Source of the DNA: a virus
Strand: one strand, 5' to 3'
IMG/VR virus record: IMGVR_UViG_3300017764_000154
Location: 1-20,407 of that record
DNA length: 20,407 bases
Shown here: one piece after another, positions 1 to 4,064 of the stretch
How positions within the stretch are numbered: position 1 is the first letter of the stretch
Layout of the letters: every line of letters begins with the position of its first letter
Notes under the pieces: model-generated
What the model was told of the DNA's origin: nothing
Seen by the model: the letters and a program-made list of their open reading frames with translations, nothing else
Database searches by the model: none
Program-made: the position numbers and the translations under genes

Positions 1-71
1 AAAGAATGTGTAGAGTGAATGAAGTAGCAACGATGGCTACAGTAAACGCACGTATGCGCTTAGTGTAACAA

Positions 72-272
72 TCAGGCAGGCAGCCAGTCTTGCATAAAAA
101 GCTGCAAGTCGTAGGTGTCGTCGGTGTCAGTCTCAGCAACAAGATCGGCGTGTGACATGTCAGCTAGTTGCAACATGTAGTCGTCGGGATGCATAAGGCT
201 GTCGTCGTCATGAGCGAAGAACACGTGCTCTTGATAGAGAGCGGAGCGGAGTTGATCGGCTGTGTAAGTCAT
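72..272 (-). CDS. Small, extremely acidic early protein (66 aa), unknown function
   Basis: I do not recognise this protein. It has 15 Asp/Glu, one Arg and no Lys in 66 residues, giving a net charge near -14, with a DDD run at residues 22-24 and a TDTDD stretch at 47-51. It has no signal peptide or membrane segment. The ATG lies exactly where RNA from a sigma70-type promoter (279-307) is expected to start, so the mRNA may be leaderless. No later start is plausible, because the next Met is residue 27. It follows the 55-aa gene after a 50-bp gap that is entirely promoter. Small, very acidic early phage proteins include DNA mimics such as T7 Ocr and other host-takeover inhibitors. That role here is inference from charge and position only. 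Confidence 0.75.
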   Translation of the reverse strand: MTYTADQLRSALYQEHVFFAHDDDSLMHPDDYMLQLADMSHADLVAETDTDDTYDLQLFMQDWLPA

Positions 273-278
273 GAACTA

Positions 279-307
279 AGTATGGCAGAAAATGAGTGAG
301 AAGTCAA
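279..307 (-). promoter_or_regulatory. Sigma70-type extended -10 promoter P1
   Basis: On the minus strand, TTGACT (307-302) is separated by exactly 17 nt from CATACT (284-279), and TGC just before the hexamer gives an extended -10. The hexamer ends 6 nt before the ATG of the 66-aa gene. A start at the usual +7 position would be the A of ATG. The promoter lies directly after the stop codon of the 55-aa gene. It is near-duplicated at 497-525. Confidence 0.8.
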
Positions 308-322
308 GAGGTAGTGGACACT
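279..322 (-). repeat. Duplicated promoter cassette, copy 1 (44 bp)
   Basis: This 44-bp block aligns without gaps to 497-540 at 33 of 44 positions. The conserved parts are AGTG at the start, CAC and ACC, then CTTGACTT around the -35 and an uninterrupted TCTGCCATACT at the -10. Most of the spacer has diverged. Conservation extends upstream of the -35, so the two copies look like a duplicated regulatory cassette rather than two chance promoters. Confidence 0.7.
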
Positions 323-490
323 TCACCAATTGACTAACCACGTACCTTCGTTAGCACCAGCGGCACGAGCAGCACGACGAGCAGCAGTAGCAGCACGCTC
401 GGCAGCGAGACACTCAGCAGCAATACTAGCAAGGCGAGCATCAGAAGCATAGACGCCGTTGGAGTTGAAGCGGATGGGTTGTTTGTTCAT
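323..490 (-). CDS. Small Ala/Arg-rich early protein (55 aa), unknown function
   Basis: This is a short reading frame starting MNKQPIRF and ending TWLVNW. Residues 17-45 are dominated by Ala with regularly spaced Arg and Glu, which predicts a long amphipathic helix. It shows no signal peptide or Cys-based zinc motif. It is supported by its own extended -10 promoter (497-525), whose -10 ends 6 nt before the ATG, and by the second promoter starting right after its stop. It is an early-type gene between the 60-aa basic protein and the 66-aa acidic protein. I do not recognise a family. A helical nucleic-acid-binding or protein-binding peptide is possible, but this is only inferred from composition. 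Confidence 0.65.
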   Translation of the reverse strand: MNKQPIRFNSNGVYASDARLASIAAECLAAERAATAARRAARAAGANEGTWLVNW

Positions 491-496
491 GCTGTT

Positions 497-525
497 AGTA
501 TGGCAGAGATCAGGTGGAAAGTCAA
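497..525 (-). promoter_or_regulatory. Sigma70-type extended -10 promoter P2
   Basis: On the minus strand, TTGACT (525-520) is followed after 17 nt by CATACT (502-497) with an upstream TGC. The ATG at 490 begins 6 nt beyond the hexamer, as in P1, so a leaderless transcript is expected. It sits in the 49-nt gap after the stop of the 60-aa gene. Confidence 0.8.
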
Positions 526-540
526 GCGGTGGTGTGCACT
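497..540 (-). repeat. Duplicated promoter cassette, copy 2 (44 bp)
   Basis: Partner of the block at 279-322 (33 of 44 identical, no gaps). Identity is concentrated in the -35 region, the TCTGCCATACT block and a short upstream element beginning AGTG. Confidence 0.7.
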
Positions 541-722
541 TACTGAACTGGTTGGTAGTATGTGTGTTCTACGCTGTTGCTGATTTCATGATGTTGAACA
601 CCGTTGATCTTTGCTGGTTTGTTACGCTTACCTTTTGGTACTTTGTTACACCATAGCAGCGTTTTGATTGGTTTACTGCCGCGTGTGAATGTGACATCTT
701 TGAGTTTAACTTTAGTTGTCAT
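540..722 (-). CDS. Small basic early protein (60 aa), unknown function
   Basis: The protein begins MTTKVKLKDV and is Lys/Arg-rich through residues 1-38, with KGKRNKPAK near 32-40. The C-terminal third is more neutral and contains His and Tyr. There are no zinc pairs, signal peptide or membrane segment. I chose ATG 722 over an in-frame TTG one codon upstream because ATG 722 overlaps the TGA of the preceding gene (TGATG), a usual translational-coupling arrangement. It should be co-transcribed with that gene from P3. The charge pattern would fit nucleic-acid binding, but no family is recognised. Confidence 0.6.
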   Translation of the reverse strand: MTTKVKLKDVTFTRGSKPIKTLLWCNKVPKGKRNKPAKINGVQHHEISNSVEHTYYQPVQ

Positions 723-1051
723 CAATTACGAGAGAAAGTGTAACCGTGCTCAAATTCTACAGTCTCATTGTTGTCAGTAATGAACCACTCATAGTTCTTC
801 TGATATACACCACAACGTGTGCCATCACACAGCGTGTTGATGATAGCATTTAGGCGTGATTTGGTTGTGTTTGATTGCCAACCACCATCATATACTTCCA
901 CACTGTTGTTGTCAATGGTAGCGATAAGATTCTTGTGCAAGTATACACAGCACACATTACGTGATGGTGAATACATTACCTCTGTGTTGTCTTTACGCCA
1001 GTCATTCTTGTTAATGACTGCGCTGCACATTTGTTGTTCGATGAGTCGCAT
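722..1051 (-). CDS. Conserved cyanophage-type early protein (109 aa)
   Basis: The protein starts MRLIEQQM and contains VYLHKNLIATIDNN and a DGGWQSNTTKSRLNA stretch. I recognise this pattern from small early proteins in cyanophages and other phages, whose function is unknown. The family typically starts at the equivalent MR-IEQQM. The reading frame extends upstream to a GTG at 1084, but the -10 hexamer of P3 (1080-1075) overlaps those codons. RNA would begin near 1068, downstream of that GTG, so ATG 1051 is the better start with a leader of about 17 nt. No strong Shine-Dalgarno is visible. Four Cys are present, including a VCCV pair. It is the first gene of the putative early region and is coupled to the 60-aa gene. 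Confidence 0.8.
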   Translation of the reverse strand: MRLIEQQMCSAVINKNDWRKDNTEVMYSPSRNVCCVYLHKNLIATIDNNSVEVYDGGWQSNTTKSRLNAIINTLCDGTRCGVYQKNYEWFITDNNETVEFEHGYTFSRN

Positions 1052-1074
1052 GTCATTCGCTTGAGTATGTACAT

Positions 1075-1103
1075 AGTATTGCACGGATCACTGCACATGT
1101 CAA
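1075..1103 (-). promoter_or_regulatory. Sigma70-type promoter P3, consensus -35
   Basis: On the minus strand, TTGACA (1103-1098, a perfect -35) is followed after 17 nt by AATACT (1080-1075) with TGC immediately upstream, an extended -10. It should drive the 109-aa and 60-aa genes. It is the first strong host-type promoter reached after the late genes and lies just downstream of three palindromes (1124-1185). Confidence 0.8.
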
Positions 1104-1123
1104 GCGTTCTACGATTAGTACTG

Positions 1124-1141
1124 CTTATCATTGTTGATAAG
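1124..1141. promoter_or_regulatory. Palindrome, 7-bp arms and 4-nt centre (operator candidate)
   Basis: CTTATCA and TGATAAG are perfect inverted arms around TTGT. The site is centred about 30 bp upstream of the P3 -35 element. Size and position fit a dimeric regulator site, although a small RNA hairpin is possible. Confidence 0.45.
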
Positions 1142-1150
1142 ATGCTCTAA

Positions 1151-1162
1151 TGTGTGCACACA
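1151..1162. promoter_or_regulatory. Perfect 12-bp palindrome (operator candidate)
   Basis: TGTGTGCACACA is self-complementary with no loop. It therefore fits a protein-binding site better than an RNA hairpin. It lies between two other palindromes, with centres about 24 and 20 bp away. Confidence 0.4.
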
Positions 1163-1168
1163 GATGTT

Positions 1169-1185
1169 TTGAGAATCGTTCTCAA
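1169..1185. promoter_or_regulatory. 17-bp palindrome resembling a Fur-type box
   Basis: TTGAGAA and TTCTCAA are perfect 7-bp arms around TCG. The core TGAGAATCGTTCTCA resembles the 7-1-7 type of Fur box, with one departure from symmetric TGAGAAT-N-ATTCTCA. Binding by host Fur is inference; an unrelated dimeric repressor is equally possible. Confidence 0.4.
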
Positions 1186-1224
1186 TAACAATAACACGCA
1201 CTAAGTATCACTAACTGTGTCTGC

Positions 1225-1318
1225 CGCTCGCGCTACGCGCTCGCTTTATTTGCGCCAGGTTAGCGATGCTTTGCCCTGTGCAATACTGCGCCAACGTTGT
1301 TAGCGAGCGTAGCGAGCG
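1225..1318. repeat. GC-rich long-range inverted repeat (imperfect 17-bp stem)
   Basis: The right arm 1302-1318 is two near-copies of AGCGAGCGT. All 17 of its bases can pair with 1225-1245, whose arm has two extra 2-nt bulges. The innermost 8 bp (AGCGAGCG with CGCTCGCT) pair perfectly. The loop is about 56 nt. The GC content contrasts sharply with the AT-rich sequence on its right. Possible roles are a terminator without a U-tract, an RNase processing site, or a structure at the packaging terminus. Confidence 0.5.
1251..1306. repeat. Degenerate direct repeat TGCGCCA ... GTTAGCGA
   Basis: TGCGCCA occurs at 1251-1257 and 1287-1293, and GTTAGCGA at 1259-1266 and 1299-1306. The order is the same in both copies, but the gap between the two motifs differs (1 versus 5 nt). 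It lies mostly within the loop of the long inverted repeat. Confidence 0.4.
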
Positions 1319-1319
1319 A

Positions 1320-1349
1320 CCTAATTATAATTAACAACAATCCTAATTA
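1320..1349. repeat. AT-rich direct repeat CCTAATTA with palindrome
   Basis: CCTAATTA occurs at 1320-1327 and 1342-1349, 22 bp apart (about two helical turns). A perfect palindrome, TAATTATAATTA, lies at 1322-1333. The sequence is easily melted and adjoins the GC-rich hairpin. No function can be assigned. Confidence 0.35.
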
Positions 1350-1359
1350 ATTTGTATTT

Positions 1360-1389
1360 TTTATACCCCTATGGGGGATTTATTTGTAA
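1360..1389 (-). promoter_or_regulatory. Weak promoter-like pair with a GC dyad in the spacer
   Basis: On the minus strand, TTACAA (1389-1384) and TATAAA (1365-1360) are 18 nt apart, and the spacer holds CCCC-ATA-GGGG (1366-1376 region). The -35 overlaps the end of the small ORF after thyX. Alternatively the dyad is a poor terminator; on the minus strand it is followed by an A-rich rather than a T-rich tract. Low certainty. Confidence 0.25.
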
Positions 1390-1562
1390 TTCTTATTAAA
1401 ATATAGGTCTGACAAATTTTTGTCATTTTTTGAGACCGTATATTCTACGATTTCGCCAGTTTCCGCCTGTAACTGCAGTAAAAAGGTATCTGGACCGGTT
1501 TCAACCAGTCCGACGATCAACATATTAAGTAAAAACATGTGTTTAGCAGAACATAGCTGCAT
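1380..1562 (-). CDS. Small protein overlapping the thyX 3' end (up to 60 aa)
   Basis: This frame overlaps the end of thyX by 20 nt in another frame. In-frame ATGs lie at 1562, 1538 and 1523, and none has a clear Shine-Dalgarno. Starting at 1523 gives 47 aa beginning MLIVGLVETGPDTF, which reads as a compact beta-rich protein (LLQLQ ... GEIVEYTV). Starting at 1562 adds a hydrophobic lead (MFLLN). The sequence looks protein-like and ends in a basic NKNYK tail. I have no family assignment. It is the last gene before the junction region and is probably translated by coupling to thyX. The choice of start is uncertain. Confidence 0.5.
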   Translation of the reverse strand: MQLCSAKHMFLLNMLIVGLVETGPDTFLLQLQAETGEIVEYTVSKNDKNLSDLYFNKNYK

Positions 1563-2172
1563 AAATGGTAGGAAACTCTTGATGAATCAAGTTTTTGACT
1601 TGATCTGCGATAAGTTTATGCTCATATTGGGTACCATTAGCACATCTAAGGTCACAATAGTGCAACCAAGACCGCAGGGTACCGTTCATATAGAGTTTAG
1701 TAGGTGTTGAGAGGGGTAGGATGTCTCTTGCACACTCTTTAGCTACACCAGCTGCTAACATTTCGTTATACAGGCTCTCACTAAGCTCAAACAAGCTATT
1801 CATCTTGATATTAAACTCATCAACAGTAACAGGATCTAAGTTATCAATACTATTCTGTCTATTCTTTGTATCTTGACGCCTAAGCTTAGGGATAAGAGCA
1901 GGTTCCGTCACTTGGGCGTACCTTTGGGAAAACTCTTGGAAGGAGAAGGAACGGTGACGTAAGATTTGAGCAGCAACACTTCGGGTTGTCTCAATCTTCA
2001 CACACATATTCACCATCTCAAAAGGTGACCAATGCTTATGTTTAATCAAGTACCTAATCAAACGTTCTGACTCAGGGTTATCCTGGTTATCAGGGTTAGA
2101 CACTCTAGCCATATAGGCAATTAGTTTCTCAGCATCCGGGGTGGTATGTACTAATGATACTGTATGATACAT
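1543..2172 (-). CDS. thyX: Flavin-dependent thymidylate synthase ThyX
   Basis: ThyX methylates dUMP to dTMP using methylenetetrahydrofolate as carbon donor and FAD/NADPH as reductant, supplying thymidine for phage DNA synthesis. The signature RHRxxSxxxxSxR is intact at residues 72-84 (R72, H73, R74, S77, S82, R84). A C-terminal helix near residues 153-174 (NGTLRSWLHY...QYE) matches the conserved substrate and flavin-binding part of the family. At 209 aa it is near the usual phage or bacterial length and looks complete. No Shine-Dalgarno is visible before the ATG. Phages often carry thyX, but usually with the replication genes. Here it follows terL after a 167-nt gap that contains hairpins, at the very end of the late block. 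Confidence 0.95.
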   Translation of the reverse strand: MYHTVSLVHTTPDAEKLIAYMARVSNPDNQDNPESERLIRYLIKHKHWSPFEMVNMCVKIETTRSVAAQILRHRSFSFQEFSQRYAQVTEPALIPKLRRQDTKNRQNSIDNLDPVTVDEFNIKMNSLFELSESLYNEMLAAGVAKECARDILPLSTPTKLYMNGTLRSWLHYCDLRCANGTQYEHKLIADQVKNLIHQEFPTIYAAMFC

Positions 2173-2240
2173 GTAAGAGGTGGTTAACGTAGTTGGTGGT
2201 AGTACTTATAAGATGAGTACGGAAACGAATCATCAGATAA

Positions 2241-2290
2241 GAAGGAAGGAGGAAGGTTGTCGTTAAGACAACCGCCGAGTTCCTTCCTTC
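2241..2290 (-). promoter_or_regulatory. Two-tier hairpin between terL and thyX
   Basis: The outer arms 2241-2250 and 2281-2290 are perfectly complementary over 10 bp (GAAGGAAGGA with TCCTTCCTTC). The inner arms 2255-2261 and 2267-2273 are perfectly complementary over 7 bp (GGTTGTC with GACAACC) around a 5-nt loop. An asymmetric internal loop of 4 and 7 nt separates them. No run of T follows on the minus strand, so this is not a classic intrinsic terminator. A processing site of the RNase III kind used in T7 mRNAs, or an mRNA 3'-end stabiliser, would fit. Confidence 0.6.
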
Positions 2291-2291
2291 G

Positions 2292-2322
2292 CAGGAGTCG
2301 GGTCCACCCTTCCCTTCTCCTG
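2292..2322 (-). repeat. Second inverted repeat after the terL stop
   Basis: CAGGAG (2292-2297) and CTCCTG (2317-2322) are perfect 6-bp arms around 19 nt. It lies immediately upstream, in reading direction, of the two-tier hairpin, and the two could stack or compete. The stem is short, so significance is modest. Confidence 0.35.
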
Positions 2323-2339
2323 TATAGGTCCGCCATCGC

Positions 2340-4064
2340 TCAAACCCAGTTGGGGACTGAGTTGTTACCACCACCTTTTGCCTGTTGTCTTTGCTCGTAA
2401 TTCATACCTAAAACCATATAATTTGCAGAGGATTGAGGGTCGTCAATAAACTCTGCTAACATTTGATTCCACTCATTACGTTTACGTTCTTTGATTGCTT
2501 CTTGGGCTGATATACCCATTGCATCTGTAAAGTACTTAACGCCTTGAGCAAGACAGTCAATTCTGTCGTCGTGTTTAACTGCACCCTTCTCACGACACAT
2601 TCTACTCATTTGGTAGAACAACATGTACATTAGTCTACGTTCAGGAGCTTCGTCGGGGTTAGACCGGAAGTCCCACTCGATAACGGACTTGTCAACAACG
2701 AGTCGGTGTTGATTGAGGACGGGTTCGAGGGAATCAATGATTCGATCTTCTTTTCTAACAGTTGCTCTGACTTCTTCAACATCGCATCTTTGATTAGTTT
2801 GTTGGAGGTGTTTTCGGAACAACTCGCTAACAATACCGTCGCCAAAGTTAGTTTCAATGACAAGCTTAGATACTTCATACTTTTTACAACCTTTTAGAAT
2901 GTCCAGTAATGTTTTGTCTGAGTATCCATCTCGGTAAGCACGCATTTCGTGCAAGTACAGGATACCATTACGTTGGGATATATAAGCTGCTGTCGTTTCA
3001 TCCGAGCCACGACCCGACGGGTCAACACTGCAGATTGTTTCGCTGTAAGAGTCCCAGTCTCCCTGTAACTGCATTGGACTGTAGAAATAATCTCCAGGTA
3101 GTCCGACAGTGGGGAGGTCCTTGATAACGTTTTTTGGGTCTGAGCACCAGATGACGGACTCAGGAGCAGACTTAGGGTTAACAGAGGTAACGATAAGGTC
3201 CGCACATTTAAGAGGAAATTTGTCAGCATCGGATAGGCTTGTGTCTAACATGAACTGCAACATAAAGTTGCTACGACCCATGGACGCTTCACGTTCAATC
3301 AGGTCTTCATTATCAAAGCGGTCATCTGTTACGTCCCATTTATCAGCACCTTTCTCAATATCTTCGACCAGCTGAGGCGCTAGAAGACCTTCGTAATTGC
3401 TTGTCTTACGTGGATACCGAGCAGGCCATACAAAGGGCTTGTATGACCGCTCAGCAAGGCGCTTATAGACGGTAAACGTAGTCTGAGGGGTACCTAAGTA
3501 CATAATACGTGAATCATCCTTTGGTGTGAGGATAGATTCAGCTTCTGTACAAAGTTGTAGGAGCTTCTCTCTCATTAACTCCGTCATTGAGTTACCAGGA
3601 ACTTCAATGTCGTCTAGAATCATTAGGTCGGCGCGAGAGCCCGTCAACTGACCTGTGATTCCAACGGACTTTACGCTTGGGGCTTGGTGGGGTGAGCACT
3701 TCACATCGAAGCTTACCCTGCTCCACCTTGCATCGTCTCCAGTCGGTCGTAAATGAGAAAGCCATAACGTTTCAATGATAAGTTTTTGTAGAAAGATAGA
3801 CATGTTATCTGCACGTTCTTTAGACGCGGAGATAATCATAATCTTTCGCTCTGGATCGTTAAACAAAGTCCAGAGAACAAATGCGCCTGTGATCCACGAC
3901 TTACCAACTCCACGGAAAGCCTGTATCTGAAGACGCTTAGGTCCATGTTGAAGATAGTCTGCGATTGCATATTGCGCACGTGTAGGATTGGGTAGATCAA
4001 GCTCCGCCCACAGAGCCTGTAGGAAGAGCTTAAAGTCACCTTGTAAAAGGTCTAGTGTATTCAT
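2340..4064 (-). CDS. terL: Terminase large subunit, T7 gp19-like (574 aa)
   Basis: This is the ATP-driven motor and nuclease that cuts concatemeric DNA and pumps it into the prohead through the portal. The ATPase domain has a Walker A-like AFRGVGKSW at residues 49-57, Walker B LMILDD at 147-152 followed by catalytic E154, and a coupling motif GTPQT at 191-195. The C-terminal RNase H-like nuclease domain has CSVDPSGRGSDET (D348), ETNFGDG (E404) and HDDRIDCLAQ (D499, D500, D503). Its length fits T7 gp19 (586 aa), and the protein appears full-length and intact. The ATG overlaps the TGA of the upstream gene (ATGA), so translation is probably coupled. Confidence 0.97.
   Translation of the reverse strand: MNTLDLLQGDFKLFLQALWAELDLPNPTRAQYAIADYLQHGPKRLQIQAFRGVGKSWITGAFVLWTLFNDPERKIMIISASKERADNMSIFLQKLIIETLWLSHLRPTGDDARWSRVSFDVKCSPHQAPSVKSVGITGQLTGSRADLMILDDIEVPGNSMTELMREKLLQLCTEAESILTPKDDSRIMYLGTPQTTFTVYKRLAERSYKPFVWPARYPRKTSNYEGLLAPQLVEDIEKGADKWDVTDDRFDNEDLIEREASMGRSNFMLQFMLDTSLSDADKFPLKCADLIVTSVNPKSAPESVIWCSDPKNVIKDLPTVGLPGDYFYSPMQLQGDWDSYSETICSVDPSGRGSDETTAAYISQRNGILYLHEMRAYRDGYSDKTLLDILKGCKKYEVSKLVIETNFGDGIVSELFRKHLQQTNQRCDVEEVRATVRKEDRIIDSLEPVLNQHRLVVDKSVIEWDFRSNPDEAPERRLMYMLFYQMSRMCREKGAVKHDDRIDCLAQGVKYFTDAMGISAQEAIKERKRNEWNQMLAEFIDDPQSSANYMVLGMNYEQRQQAKGGGNNSVPNWV

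Larger units (their letters stand above)
1052..1379. other. Gene-free junction between late and early regions
   Basis: About 330 bp without a convincing reading frame. From right to left it holds a weak promoter-like pair with a GC dyad (1360-1389), an AT-rich stretch with an 8-bp direct repeat and a 12-bp palindrome (1320-1350), a GC-rich long-range inverted repeat (1225-1318), three short palindromes (1124-1185) and promoter P3 (1075-1103). In T7-like phages such a region separates the terminase end from the early-promoter end, so the physical genome terminus could lie here. A terminal repeat cannot be seen in a single-copy assembly. Confidence 0.55.

Noticed and set aside
1-71. A further early gene or promoter at the left edge
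   Set aside because: Only a weak 5-bp dyad (GTAGC...GCTAC) is visible. There is no ATG on the minus strand and no copy of the promoter cassette.
459-656. Plus-strand frame of 65 codons with hydrophobic segments
   Set aside because: It runs antisense through the P2 promoter and two minus-strand early genes, and has no ribosome site.
1366-1377. CCCC-TAT-GGGGG hairpin as a rho-independent terminator for the late transcript
   Set aside because: The stem is only 4 bp, and on the minus strand it is followed by TATAAAAAA instead of a T-run.
2129-2374. Open frame of 81 codons spanning the terL-thyX gap on the minus strand
   Set aside because: It overlaps the end of terL and the start of thyX out of frame, its translation is low-complexity Thr/Leu/Ser-rich, and the gap is better explained by the hairpins.
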